40,351 bases of DNA from Protostelium mycophagum (GCA_002081555.1 MZNV01001739.1:1-40351); one strand, 5' to 3'. Shown: positions 1-11,757, counted from the first letter of the stretch. Notes: generated by a model from the letters alone, not told the origin. Made by a program: numbers and translations.

Positions 1-199
1 TTCTAAACGTCTAAGAATGTTGGATATTCATATTCTCATAGACCCTGTTAAGGATTTTTTTACTGGATGAGTCTATCTCTGCCTTTAAGTAGTTTGTTGA
101 GGGCAATAGTTATGCTGTGGTGCATCCTCATACTTTGTGTGAAATCACCATACCACAATTAATCCCAAAGAAATATAAGAATAAAATTCATGATCGTTG

Positions 200-964
200 A
201 TGAAGGTCCAATTTGAGACCGCATTAGAGAAAGAGACAGATTATTCCAATGAGCTGGAAATGTTTCGAAATTTGCCAAAAAAAATAAAAAAAAGACCAAG
301 AGAAGATGGAAGATCTACAACGCAAGATTGCAGAAAAAATCAGGGATCTACAACGAGGAAAACAAGAGCTTATACAGATCAATGAGGATATGCAGACTAG
401 AATGACCAACTCGGTAAATTTTTTCTTGAAATTTTAGAAAAGTCGAGAGTAATTTTCCGGTATTTTGAGGCTGTATTGCTCTAAAAATAGGTTCTGGTCA
501 TGACTACAGACCAACTTCACAATATAAATTATCCAATGTGACTCGTTGTAGACCGCCGACAGTCGAGTTGTAGAGCTGGAATCTTTATTAGCGGAAGAGA
601 TCAACAGAAACGAAGAGCTGAGAAATTCATTTGCTCAGGAAAAAGAGAATTTTGAGCGTCTACAACGCGATCTAGAAGAGAAGATTACAGAAGTCTCTGA
701 CAGGCAAGACACACCACAAGATCTGCAGGTCAGTTCAGATTTCATAATTCGCAGATGCTCCACGCATCTGCGAATATCATTTTGACACATGTCAAACTGA
801 CATTTTAGACACTGATGGACGAGATGAATGAGAGAGAGAGGAGGATCGAGGAATTAGAAGACGAAAATATTGAATTGAAAAAGAGCCTTCTGATGGAGCA
901 ACTCACCACAACCGACCTGACCGAGGAGCTTGAGGAGCTAAAGATGAGAGTACGTGATTTATGA
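200..964 (+). CDS. Coiled-coil protein, 5' segment (possible separate gene or first exons of the next feature)
   Basis: Exons read as about 200-413, 552-728 and 809-949, joined in phase 0. The product is almost pure charged heptad sequence (for example LEEKITEVSDRQ and RRIEELEDENIELKK), so it is a long alpha-helical coiled coil; no catalytic motif is visible. The first exon is only open throughout if a frame change is accepted in an A8-T-A8 tract at 277-293; otherwise translation would start at the ATG at 306. After 949 there is either a donor (GTACGT) into a 436-nt intron ending at 1385, or a short read-through to TGA at 962-964. The stop lies at the edge of a foldback element, which favours an interrupted intron. 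Function is not recognisable; a structural or organelle-tethering coiled coil is the general expectation. Confidence 0.6.
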
Positions 965-1070
965 GGACCTGCACGAGTCCGACTCGACACGGTAACCAAC
1001 CGTGACTCGGAAATCGATACCGCGTGCGAGTCACGGTAAAATCAGACTCGTGCAGGTCCTTTGTGATTTA
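954..1070. mobile_element. MITE-like foldback with flanking 8-bp direct repeat
   Basis: Perfect 16-bp inverted arms AGGACCTGCACGAGTC (964-979) and its complement (1045-1060) enclose a second nested pair, ACCGTGACTCG and CGAGTCACGGT. The unit is bracketed by GTGATTTA at 954-961 and again at 1063-1070, which looks like an 8-bp target-site duplication. It has no coding capacity. An 8-bp duplication with short inverted ends is what a non-autonomous hAT-type element would leave; that class assignment is inference. Confidence 0.7.
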
Positions 1071-1385
1071 TTATTTATTTCGGTCAAAAAGAATAGATTT
1101 TAATAATTGTTTGTGAAAGTAGCTCGACTCGTTCTGCATAAAGTATGTTTTGTGCTCGCAGCTCTGCTGCAGTATTGATATTATTGTTTGGAGGCAATTT
1201 GTGGCTGTTGTGAGGCAAAGCCACAACGAGAGTGCTGCAGTAAATTTCTACACTGCAGGGGCACCTAAAGAATTGCCACATGTATATAGAAATATATATT
1301 ACATATATACTTTACCATATAAAACACCAACTGAAAATCCAAGTCTCTCTCTGAAAATTCACCGAAAATTCACTGATCATTGTAG
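1071..1385 (+). other. Non-coding stretch: intron remainder or 5' flank of the large coiled-coil gene
   Basis: No convincing exon. It holds two degenerate hairpins of the GCGGC...GCCGC type (near 1157-1171 and 1208-1226), AT-rich TATATA-like sequence at about 1280-1325, and ends in CATTGTAG immediately before ATG 1386. It can be read as the tail of a long intron (acceptor TTGTAG) or as the promoter and leader of a gene starting at 1386. Sequence alone does not decide. Confidence 0.4.
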
Positions 1386-4300
1386 ATGGAATCTCAAGAG
1401 GAAGAACAGGTCGTTGTAGACGAGCCTTCTCATCATGATGAAACATCCCAAGAGAATAAAGAGGATCCGCCATCTACACCGCCTTACAACGCACTAGAAG
1501 AGGATATTTTCCGTTTAGAATCTGAAGTGTCTCGTCTACAACAAGAGTTGGCGTCACATGACGAAGACAAAGAGACTATAAATAGCCTGGAGGAGCGTCT
1601 ACAACAGGTGAGTTATACAATTATGATATCTCATCCGATCTGCAAACAATTAAAAATTTTCCAAAATAGAAAAACAGAATTCTCGAATATTAAATATCAA
1701 ATAAATATAATTAAAACATTGATATTCAATTATTTTTATTTTAGATGATTTTCTGATTAATTCTGGTCATCTACAATGGTTTGACTGTTGTTAGATGAAG
1801 AACCTGGCCAGGGAAGAGGCGGAGAGGTCATCACAGGAGATCTCAGATTTAAAAATACACTTGGAGACAATGGAGCGGCAATACCAAGAGGTCGCATCAT
1901 TGAAATTTCAATGAGATTTCACTGAATCACGCAGAGAATCGAGGATCTACAACGAAGAAATGGTGATGTCTCAGATGAGACTTCTCAAAGCTCGGCAAAT
2001 GTGGAGATTTTATATTTGCACAAATATTTTAAATTTTAAATATTTAAAAATTAATTCTTCAAATCTTATTTTTTGAGAACGATTTATGACATCGCAGGAA
2101 CATGAGGAGACATTGAGGCAGTTACGTTATGATATCTCAGAACTACAGAGGGAAAAGGAGGATCTGACACATTCTAACGAGCAATACGCACAGAGGGAGA
2201 AGGAATTTCAGAGAAAATTCGAGGAAAATTCACAGAAGATTACGGAAATGGAATCTTCTATGAAGGAGACGCAAGAGGAGAGGTATCTACAACTGTTTTT
2301 ACTTCGTAATTCACCCATTGTTTATCACGAATTATTTTATCTAAACACTTTTTTATTGCAAGAAAGAATTTAATTGTAAATTTATTGTATTTTTTAATCG
2401 AAATTTCACTGAAATTTCATCAGCCAAGAGCTGAGGAACCGAATTGCCTCTCTAGAGGCAACCGAAGAGCTGCACAGGGAATTGGAAAAATCTCTTCAAT
2501 CTAAAATCAACATTACAACGGAGGAAAGGGATCAAGCTCTTTACGATCTACAACGCGTCAAGGATGAGATGCCCCTTCTGGAGGAGAGATTACGTATTGG
2601 TGCGTCGAAATTTCTCTGAAATTTCGTGAATCATCTGACTCGAATAGCCGAGGAAGAGGCTCAGAACGTGAAATTGGAGTTGGAAAACAGAGTTGTAGAT
2701 GAGTCGTATACAAATGGGAACACATCACCCCGCACCCCCAAGGGTGGGTTATTTTTTTCTGCATCACAATCATCTCATCATGTTGCCACAGATGTCGATC
2801 AATCATGATCATTATGTAACTTGTTACAGCTTCTCAAAACAACAAGAACCTGAGGGACAAACGCGAGCAGATGATGACACAGTTCAGCACATCAATGAAG
2901 CAGATCATGGAGGGAATGGACAACATGCCATCACCCCTCAACTCACCTCTTTTGAAAAATTCACCCCTTCCGGAAGGTCATTCCATACGTGATGTGAGTA
3001 TACAGAGTTGTAGATGGATGTGCACCTTCAACATCCAGTATTCTACATTATTTTTCTGCAGCAAGATGATGACAAATATAATCTATTTCAAGTTTATAGA
3101 ACTTACTGGGAATCCATCCCATCTACAACTCTGCAGTTGTCACAATTTTTATTATGACTGTTCTGCAATAAAATAACCAACAAGACACATCCTACCACGT
3201 TAACTACCGTGTCTTTCCTCCGTACATCACGTCAGCTGACAGCAGCAGAGCTTAGAGGTCCTGAGAAACCTGTCCACACAAGCCCCCATCCACAGTGTAA
3301 TCCAGACTTTCAAGCAGAGGGCGGGAGATTCTCATGGAGAAAGAAAGTCCATCATGATGCAGTTGGAGAGGCTGACGCAAAACATGGTCACATCTATGGG
3401 AACGGTAAGAAGCTCCTGCCTGCATGTCCCTGCGCGGGGAAATTCTCCATCAACTCATCAATATTGTATTATATTAAGAGATTGACCTTCTACAACGGCA
3501 AAAATATTTTTTTATATTTTTGTCACACCGAAATATATTTTGATAATAGTATTATTTTGCTTGGCCGAAAACCCCATGAAAACGCACAGCTTCAAGACAA
3601 ACTCCTAAATCTCCATGAGATGACAGCTGAACATTTACAGCTCCAAGAAGTGGAGGCAGAGAGGGATGATCTCATCAGAGAGAAAGAGAAGTTGGAATCC
3701 GAACTGTCAAAGGTCGCTCATTCCAAAGACGAAATGACCGAAGATCTCCATCGCCTGATGGAGAGATTAGACAAGATCATCCATGAGAAGATGGAGCTGG
3801 AGAACATCAACAGAAAGATCACGCATGAGAGGGATGTCCTTGCAGAGAACGCCGGACGGTCAGATGTCACTGGATCTTCCGAAGATGTGGATCGGCTCTC
3901 ATCAAGAATGGACTCGATAATGCAAGAGAAATCATCATTAGAAATGCAATTGAGAGAAGCAAATGCGCAGAAGGATAAGCTTGCAGAAGACAGAGATAAG
4001 CTCGCCGAAGAGAAGGAAGAGATACAAAGGGAGATGGATAGGCTTGTCGAGGAGAAGGATAAGCTTGCAGAGGAGAGGCTCGCCGATGACAAAGATCGCA
4101 TCACGGACGCTTTACATCGTTTGATGGAGAGATTAGAGGTCGTCATTTCCGAGAAAAATGAGCTCGAATCACAACTCCAAGAGGTCATCACAGACAGAGA
4201 TCACCTCGCAGCAGAGAAGGATAAGCTTGCAGAAGAAGTGGATAGGATATCCAAAACAGAAAATTCCATGAAACTTCTGCAGGAAGAGCTGCAGAGCTTA

Positions 4301-7300
4301 AAGCGAAGCCATAAAGAGGCACAGCAACAGCTGCAAGCCCAGCAATCAGACAACGATAGACTCAAAAACTACAACGACCAGACAAAATATAATTTCGAGA
4401 ACGTAACTGCCCAATTACACTCCGCCCAAAATGAGATATCTTCTTTGACAGCAAAGATATCGCAGGCCGGGAATAACGATCAAGAGCGGGATAAGCTTGC
4501 GAGAAAGTTGGAGCAGGTCACCCAGGAGAAGGATAAGCTTGCATCCCAGCTCGAGAAAATGGGACGCGAGTCGGTCAGGCTTGCAGAGGAAAAAGGTCAA
4601 TTGGATCATGAGAAGAATGAAATTTCCGAGAAACTTCGAGTTCTGCAGACCGAAAGAGACGAACTTTCCGAGAAAATTCACCAGATTACGGCAGAGAGGG
4701 ATAGGATTGCACACGAGAGGGATAGACTTGCACAAGATGTGGAGATGACATCTCAAGACACTTCAGAACAGACGGTGCGATTACGTGCAGAAAGGGATAA
4801 GCTTGCATCTGAATTAGATCACGTGACGGAAGAGAGGGACAGAATTTTACGCGAAATTTCCGCTCTACAAACACAGCTGACTGACGCCGAAGAATCCAAA
4901 ACCGACGCGGAGCTTCAAATCGAGCAGGTGAAATTCCACGTATTTTCCTATGACATCACAAAAATACACATGACATCGTACTGATGACGTCATCAGCTAA
5001 ATATAGAATTCGAAGAGCAGAAGAATCAGGCCGCAGAAAGTGACAAGCTGGCTACAGAAATGATGCAACTACTGCAAGAAAAATCCGACGAAATTTCCGA
5101 GTTGAGCCGCGTTGTAGAGAGACTCACCAACAGCCGCGCAAACTTGGAGCTGGAGAAGACTGATCTACAACAACAATACGACAGACTCCACGAAAATTTC
5201 ATGGAAATTTCGCGAAGTGGACAAGTTGTAGATGGAGGTGTAGATGATCTGAAGGGGGAGTTGTATAGAGTGGTGAAGGAGAGGGATCAATTAATTGAGA
5301 CGGAAGAAAGTTATAAGAGCAGAGTGAAGCAGTTGAGTGCTGAGCTGGAGGAACAGGTTTGTCTCGTTGTAGTTGGCATTGTACAGTTCGAATTTCTATT
5401 TTTAGACTTGCATACCGGTATTTTACTTGTAACATTCAACATAAATTTATTTGAAATTACTGTTGATCTACAACGATGTAAACTCAAAGTGACTTTCGCA
5501 GGTCAATTCGGCTGCCGAAACGAGAGATACGATGAACAAGCTGATGGATAGACTCCACGACAATCCCACCGCTTCCCCACAGGTACGAAATCTCCAAGAA
5601 ATTTCCATCCATTCCAAGTCTCCAAGTCTCAAACTGCTTCCAGACCGGAGACATCCAGACCCTCACTTCAGAGTTGCATTCGGAACGCGAAGACAACTTG
5701 AGGTTGCAGCAAGAGATCTCTAACGCGTTGATCGACGCCAACAACTTGAGAAGGCAAAACCAAGAGTTAAGACAACAGATGTCGAGAAGAATGTCGGATA
5801 CCGGTTCTGAGGAATATCCAGAGTCTGGAGCTGAGAGTGATCTCAAGAAGCAGATCGTGGAGCTGCAGGCACAGGTGAGGCTATTTTTACATTTTTTTGG
5901 AAGGTTGGGCTGTTGAATTGTACTATTAAATGTTAAAATGTCAGGAAGAGTCCTGGAAATTTCGAAGAAATTTCAATATTCTAAAAAACATTTTTCTGGC
6001 AACCTTCATTCAAAAGTAACGACTGACATTTCCAGTTGGAAAATCTAAAGGCAGAAATGGAGGCTCTCACTTCACAAAAAAATGAGAAGGAGGCTCCGAG
6101 TCTCAAACCGAAGGTGTCTCAAAGTCTGAAAGACTCACCAAAGACCCCCTCTGGCATTCCGAGAACACCCACCCATATAAGAAATGAGGCTGAAAAGCTG
6201 AAAGCTGAGGTGATCTCATTGTAGATCGTCAAAATCATCCGATTTTCTCCAATTTTTCAGTCAATTTTCCATACAGCCGATTTTGCCTCGATGTAGATTG
6301 ACACCTTCAGAATGCCAAGCTGCAAAAAGCGTTAGAGGAGGTGTCCATAAGAAGTCCACACCAAAACGAGAGGAACGTGCAGCTCTTGACTAAGATGAAT
6401 CACCTCAGGCAGCAGAACGAGATGCTGACGAGGCAATTGAAACAAAAGAGCAGCAACAATGATGAGGCCATCGCCAAAGAGCTGGAAAGTTACAAGGAGA
6501 AGGTGACACATTTTCAACTTGAAATTTTCAATTTGAAATTCTCGACTTGAAATTTCAAGTTGAAAATTCTGACCGTTGTAGTTTGAAAAAGAACACGCGA
6601 TGGTTGTAGAGCTCAGAAAATCCTTGGAAAATCAGAAGAAACTTGTCAAAAATGGAGAGAAAAGTCGCGGAAATTCCAGTCCGGTGACGTCAGAGATGAC
6701 ACCCAAAAAATTGGTCTTCGAACCGAGTGTACGTAAACCCCCAGTCCCCACCCAATCTTCCATTCAGAATTCAGAAATAGAGCAGTACAAACAGAAAATT
6801 GCACACTTGGTGAGATCTATTTTTACCTCCAACAAATGAAATTTTCATCTTGAATAAATTTTTTCCATTAAAATATTTAAATTTAAAAAAATCTGAATTT
6901 TATAGGAAGAAACGGTCCGCACACTTCGTTCGAAATCACAAAAATCGCCCAGAACAAAAACGACTCCCGCCACAACACCCAACACAAATAATAAAACATC
7001 TACAACGGCATCTGCAACAAGTCCCTCCAACCACGTTCTCAGCGGCGGTCCGCAGATGGTGAGCTGAATCTCCGCGAAATCTTACTGAAATTTCGCGAGG
7101 TGCTGTCACAAATTCAAAGAGAAAACGAGATACTCAGGACCACAGCCGATTCACTGCTGCAATTACGTTCAGAAAAGGATCGTTCTGACGACTTATTACG
7201 TACCATCGAGATGGAGAGACAAAATTGGCAACAGCAAAGGAAGGAGCTATTGGCACAAGGCGAAAAGCAGATGGCATCCGCGGCAGCTGAGATGGAGGAG

Positions 7301-7729
7301 ATGAAGCGTAAGATGGACCAGGAGAGGGCCCAGTGGGAAAAGACCAGGGAGGAACTTACGTCACAGATCCGTCAGAAAGAGCAGGAGTATCAAGAATCAC
7401 AACAACGACTCTCTGAACAGATTCGTCTCTTGGAACAAGAGAAATCCCAGTGGGAAAAGACCAGGGAAGAACTTACGTCACAACTACAACACAAAGACGA
7501 AGATTACGTCTCAAGGGAGAGGACTATCCGGAACATGGAGCTGGAGAGGACCCAGTGGGACGCCACAAGAGAAGAGCTGATGATCAGGCTGAGAAGAACG
7601 GAAGAGATCGCGGAGGAACAGAAGAAAAATGCGGAAAAGGAGATGGAAATATTCATTGTGGCTGTGGGAAAGGAGCTGGAAGATATGAGAATCTCTAATG
7701 CAAAGATCAATGAGAGACTCCGAAAATAA
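1386..7729 (+). CDS. Giant coiled-coil protein (about 1517 aa, 17 exons)
   Basis: Exons: 1386-1607, 1795-1890, 1935-2000, 2098-2282, 2424-2599, 2648-2743, 2830-2993, 3243-3404, 3590-4927, 4997-5356, 5502-5582, 5644-5874, 6036-6209, 6311-6502, 6582-6809, 6906-7058, 7100-7729. Phases agree throughout and the sum is 4554 nt. The N-terminus is acidic (MESQEEEQ...); then follow heptad coils interrupted by Ser/Pro/Thr-rich linkers, some with TP sites (SPKTPSGIPRTP). The 446-codon exon at 3590-4927 contains many copies of a degenerate KDKLAEE/RDKLASE unit, a sign of internal expansion. The last exon has two near-identical blocks (W-EKTREELTSQ). Such proteins act as rods, tethers or centrosome/Golgi scaffolds, but no family-defining domain is visible. 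A short unused ORF inside the intron at 3062-3157 was skipped in favour of the phase-0 junction 2993/3243. Confidence 0.85.
3590..4927 (+). repeat. Degenerate KDKLAEE-type heptad repeat array within one exon
   Basis: Within this exon a unit encoded by variants of GATAAGCTTGCAGAAGA recurs many times (for example near 3975, 3995, 4057, 4220, 4489, 4531 and 4796), giving K/RDKLAxE heptads. A related longer unit, HRLMERLxxxIxEKxELE, occurs at about 3750-3810 and again at 4110-4170. The copies differ from one another, so the array is old or under constraint. It extends the coiled-coil rod. Confidence 0.8.
6510..6567. repeat. Perfect 18-bp inverted repeat filling a short intron
   Basis: Arms 6510-6527 (ATTTTCAACTTGAAATTT) and 6550-6567 (exact complement) with a 22-nt loop make up most of the 79-nt intron 6503-6581. 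In the transcript the donor and acceptor would be brought together by a strong hairpin. Smaller hairpins of the same style sit in the introns at 2600-2647 and 7059-7099. Confidence 0.85.
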
Positions 7730-8397
7730 AGGATCATGTTGAATCTTTGGGTTTGATTGAGGATTTTAATGGTGAGAATCAAATACAACACACCTTGTAC
7801 GTTAAGAAAGTCACAGGAGAAGTGAACATCATACCCTAGAAGCTACATCAGTTTTTGCGTTGAAATTTTGAAGCTAATAGGTAGTTGTTTATCTTTCCAA
7901 TTCAGATCATATGTTCCTGGTCAATACCAATAACTCCTTGACAATCAATATGCCAAGCCAGCCTCGGTTCAATGCAGATGTATGTTTTCTATTTGACCAT
8001 CGAAAGCGAATATCAATTTCCTCAAAGATGGCTATCTAATTGGACTCTTGTACAAGAGTCTTGGGAATCCACGTTTTTAATACAAGTGAGTAAAAAATAT
8101 TTGAGGACTGTTTATCCCAAAATTTCAGTAGAATATTCTGAGGTAGGGAACAATGAGAAAGTCTTGAACATTTACTGTTTTTGGAGGAGGATCAGCGCGG
8201 CTGAAAGCCAAACACTTGTCAACAACATTGAAGTATTATTGGTGAATTATATTATGATTCACCCTCATATTTTTTGCCCTTCAATAGTAATGCAAGCGTG
8301 CGCGATTAGTGTTCTGAAGGAGGTCGCTAGTGATCTGAGACACCATGTTTTGACGAAACCACCGGCGATATTTTTGTACAAATTCAAGTCACTCTGA
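7730..8397 (+). CDS. Unrecognised spliced coding region (3' continuation of the coiled-coil gene, or a separate gene)
   Basis: Two stretches look coding. In one frame, sequence directly behind the coiled-coil stop reads KDHVESLGLIEDFN up to a donor at about 7771, then resumes after an acceptor near 7906 as DHMFLVNTNNSLTINMP. A 141-codon open frame runs to TGA before 8400 and ends in helical, hydrophobic sequence (for example IEVLLVNYIMIHPH and VMQACAISVLKEV). The two can be joined only through a weak donor near 7963. Linking the first piece to the upstream gene needs a one-base frame change in the run CGAAAATAAAGG around 7720-7732. I do not recognise a family. The exon model is tentative. Confidence 0.4.
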
Positions 8398-8465
8398 CTG
8401 GCTCATTCGAATGAGAAATATAAAGGAATCCTATCATATTGTACAGATTTTATTGTTACAGGCAT

Positions 8466-8798
8466 TTACCAAGAGCAAAAGGTGCAGTCACAGACGATGG
8501 TTCCTGCTTTGTCTGGTCCGTAGCAGATGGGGCCGCAAGCATTCTGGCTAGAGTCACAATTTCCGTTCTGTCTCTTGACAGGCGCAGTGGAGTTGTAGAT
8601 GGCAGAGCAGACTTGGTAGGTGTTGGGGTTCCACACGCAGGTGGGGCTGTTGGGTGCTCCACAGTAAGAGGGGCAAGAGAGGGAGGTGGGCGTTCCTACA
8701 AAGAGAGAAGCGGCACCGTTTGTCTTTGGAAAAATGGCGATGACGTCGGCCAAGGTGAAGGCAAAGAGGGCGATTGTGAGGATAAAGAGTGTCTTCAT
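8466..8798 (-). CDS. Small secreted cysteine-rich protein (110 aa)
   Basis: A single exon starting at ATG 8798. Residues 1-17 form a clear signal peptide (MKTLFILTIALFAFTLA). The mature part of about 93 residues has ten cysteines, including CPSYC and CDCTFC, so five disulphides are possible. It also has an N-x-S/T glycosylation site (YNST). No known family is recognised; small Cys-rich secreted proteins in protists serve as wall, adhesion, defence or lytic factors, but none of these can be chosen here. The signal peptide resembles that of the secreted protein at 24791-25241 (shared L-x-AFT-x-A). Confidence 0.8.
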   Translation of the reverse strand: MKTLFILTIALFAFTLADVIAIFPKTNGAASLFVGTPTSLSCPSYCGAPNSPTCVWNPNTYQVCSAIYNSTAPVKRQNGNCDSSQNACGPICYGPDKAGTIVCDCTFCSW

Positions 8799-9656
8799 AC
8801 TTTGGTGGGCTGAGTTGTTGGCTTGTTAAAATGAAATAGTTTATGCACAAAAGTTGTAGTAGCCGGTTGGCGTTAGAGAACGACAAGTTTGCGGTAACGC
8901 AAAGATCAGGAACACGGAAATTTACCGACGAGTGGATGGTTCCGAAGGACGAGAACCAGCCAGACAATGTCATGATTTACAGAGATTTTTCATGTGGTCA
9001 AGGCTGAATGTTGACCCCTATGGGTGCACTATAGTACCTCTGTGATGAGAAGAGGGACCAGATCTTTGGTGTTTGTCTTTGATGTTTATTTAACAAGTGT
9101 TTTGAGGAGCCATCTTTTTGGGGAGACAGCTCACAAACAAGATCTTGGCTTTTGCTGCGGTGTCGCAGGCGAGTTTCACACATATGCATCAGCATCACGC
9201 GATCAAAGCTTCGGGCCGATCATGAAAATCAGAGAAATTTCAAATTCAAAAGAAAGCAGTCGCACCACTCGGGAAGTCACGGTGACCTCTTCATCCATCA
9301 ACCAAACCCTGGTCGGTGAATCCAGACACTGTCAGACTTCAAACGAAAATCAAAATGTCCACTGTGCCGGCAAGAAGAGTGAGCCCTTTGAGACATAAAA
9401 GAGGTGCACTCAGCAATAAGTTATCATCATGAAATCATGAGTAGCAAATATTCATATAGAATATGCATCACTGTCCACTCGCCATGTTACGTATACATAT
9501 TCTATATACAAAATTTCTCCGAGACGATTTGGTAATTATGGTTTCGTCATACATAACAGCATCACACCCACATCATTCCGGACATCTTCTGATGGAACAA
9601 CTGCTCTCATCGAGTCGATGTCTTTAAACGATGTGAAACGATCACGACATCACACA
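8799..9656. other. Intergenic, 858 bp, no supported gene
   Basis: Short open frames on both strands (longest about 124 codons at 9024-9398 on the plus strand) lack splice-consistent extensions, start context and recognisable protein features. There are AT-rich inverted stretches around 9450-9510 (ATTCATATAGAATATG and TACATATTCTATATA). It should contain the upstream region of the small secreted gene and the 3' flank of the next minus-strand gene. Confidence 0.5.
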
Positions 9657-11644
9657 TCATTTATACCCGGCCGCTTCTGCTCTTTTTCTCGCCTGCACAA
9701 GCTGTGCGTAGGATTGGACGAGGTGGACTTCTAAACGCTCGATGATCTCCGAATCTGTCTCCTGCACCTCTGAGGCGACACCGCTTCTCTGAGTAGATTG
9801 TCCAAAGCACTCCTCGGCTGCTGTCCATTCAGTGACGCTTGAAGAGAAGTGTCGGGGACGCCGAAACGTTGATCCAAAGTCACAATGTGCTTTTAGACGA
9901 CAAGTGCTCTGTAGCTGTTGTCTATACTCGTATATATTCACCTTGTGAAGAGGTAACACTCCCTCTTGCGTCTAACTTTTGTTGCAGCTCTTCGCAGGCC
10001 TCCTCTAGCATGGCCGATTTGCTCTGTTCATGTTTCAACATGATGTCTTTTTCTCTGATTTGTGATTCGTAATATTCTGAATCTACAACTGTCGTGGCGT
10101 TTTGCTGTGAATTTTAGCACTTCAGATAGTTCTTGGGAATACTGTCGCCAAGATTTTAAAATTAAAATATATTTGAATACATTTGATGTTATTTGAATAT
10201 ATTTGAAATGATTACCTTTTGTGTTTGCAACTCTGCCACTGTTGCTCGCAGCATCGCATTCTCTTCCTTCAAAATTCGCAGCTCGACTTTATATAAATTA
10301 TTGTCCTCTTTGGCTTGTTCTTTTTGCCATGACCTTCATTCTTCAACGCTCTACACTGTTGTAGAAGGACTCCTTACCGTCTCTTTTCCTCCAAAATATC
10401 GAGTTGTAGATCCAGTGAGCCTTTCACTTCGGCGAGAATCGACAATCTACAACGACATGAAAAAGACGGTTCTATTTTTAGAAATGATGTTTTAAATCGA
10501 TTTTTAGGATTTAAAATTCGAAGTTTCAATCCATTTTGAGGGTTTAAGTTTTGTATCTTTACCTTTGTACTTCTTGTTCTAATGATGCAATCTTTGCCCG
10601 GCTCATCATCCGCTCTTCCGAATCGTTTTTTGACGTCGCCAAGTCCTCATAACTCAAAGTCCGCGAGACCCCTGTACATCGTCACATCCCGATGAAACGA
10701 CGATGTCGACATTGTACACCGTTATGGAAAATAATAAATCCAAATCTAAAATCCAAATCAGTAGATTCCTCACCTTTTGGGAGATTTAAAATATTTCTGA
10801 TGGCTTCGAATTGTTGTTCGTAAACTTGTACTTTTTTGTGCAGATCATCATCATCTTCAATCATGAGCTTCTCATCGACAATGTGATCTTGTGTCGTTGT
10901 GGAATGAGTTGTAGAATGTTTTGGTATGGGGTCAGAAGGGTTCTTTGGTTCTCGAGATCGCTCAGAGATGTGTGGTTCTGATGTCCTTCGTTTCTTTCGG
11001 CGGTTCTCCTCTTGGTTTTCCTGTAAAATAAGTATTTTTATTTTATTTTAAAAGAAGGACGTCTATAGAGGTGGTTTGTGGCGCGAAGCGCGATGGGAGT
11101 TTGTGTTGAATTACGCTTGGAGGTACAAGTGCACAAAATGTTTAGCTCAAGTCTTTGTGGTTTTCCATCTGATTGGTTGCCTGAAACATGATGTTTTTTA
11201 AATATAGTTCTTTAGCACAGCAAGAAGGAAAACGAAATAGATGTTAACCATGTGGCCAAAATTAACAGGCTGCGGCATCATAGAACTGCATTAAATAAAA
11301 TGTTCTGGCCATGTAAACAAAATGTCTACGTTTAATGGCGGAATGAAAGGACAATGGCCCACCTTATTCTCCTTCTCTCTGGATTTTGATTGTGTCTTGT
11401 CTGAATTACATAAAGTTCTATTTCCATTTTTTCTTGGTGGTGTATTGAACTCTGGTCTAAGAACACCTCCTTCTCGTCTTAGAACATGAGGAACGATCCT
11501 CTCGCCCTCTGGCGTCGATACTTTTTTGGGTTTAGACGGTGACTCACGGCTAAAAGAGCCAAAATCAAAGATGTTAGGTTTGTGATCCGCTTTGGTCTGC
11601 ATTGGAGACGGACTGTCTTTCGACTTAGATTTGTTCAATCTCAT
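9657..11644 (-). CDS. Coiled-coil protein with basic, Ser/Pro-rich N-terminus (382 aa, 7 exons)
   Basis: Minus-strand exons: 11644-11363, 11020-10774, 10671-10563, 10446-10378, 10333-10216, 10104-9942, 9817-9657 (TGA). They total 1149 nt with consistent phases. The first about 95 residues are basic and low-complexity with SP/TP sites (SKDSPSPMQ, STPEGER); a second basic patch (RRKRRT) follows, then an acidic turn (EDDDD) and a coiled coil from about residue 150 to the end (VYEQQFEAIRN, SLEQEVQ, LKEENAMLRA). One intron ends in CGTTGTAG at 10447-10453, the dispersed motif of this window. The plan resembles chromosome- or spindle-associated coiled-coil proteins, but there is no diagnostic domain, so the function is unassigned. 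It lies downstream of kinesin-5 on the same strand. Confidence 0.75.
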
Positions 11645-11757
11645 TTTGTGTATTCCTGTCACCACCGGAAATAATGGCTTCTATGCGTAGATTTCTGAAA
11701 AACAGAAATTGATGGGATGATGAAAATCAAGAACACTCTATTCTTCTCATCATGATT

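Noticed and set aside
3062-3157. Possible extra exon or alternative end of the coiled-coil gene (starts QDDDKYNLFQ, stops at 3155)
   Set aside because: The direct junction 2993 to 3243 keeps phase and the coiled-coil character; the extra exon would need a weak GTTTAT donor or end the protein.
3209-3589. Start of the 591-codon open frame at 3209
   Set aside because: The first about 380 nt of this frame are out of the gene's frame or intronic (stop-free by chance); the real exon frames here are 3243-3404 in another frame and 3590 onward.
3718-4191. 157-codon minus-strand ORF (Ser-rich)
   Set aside because: It is the antisense shadow of the large coiled-coil exon at 3590-4927; its composition (Ser/Ile/Leu) is the complement of Glu/Lys/Asp-rich codons.
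9024-9398. 124-codon plus-strand ORF
   Set aside because: No domain, splice extension or start context; an overlapping antisense frame is equally open.
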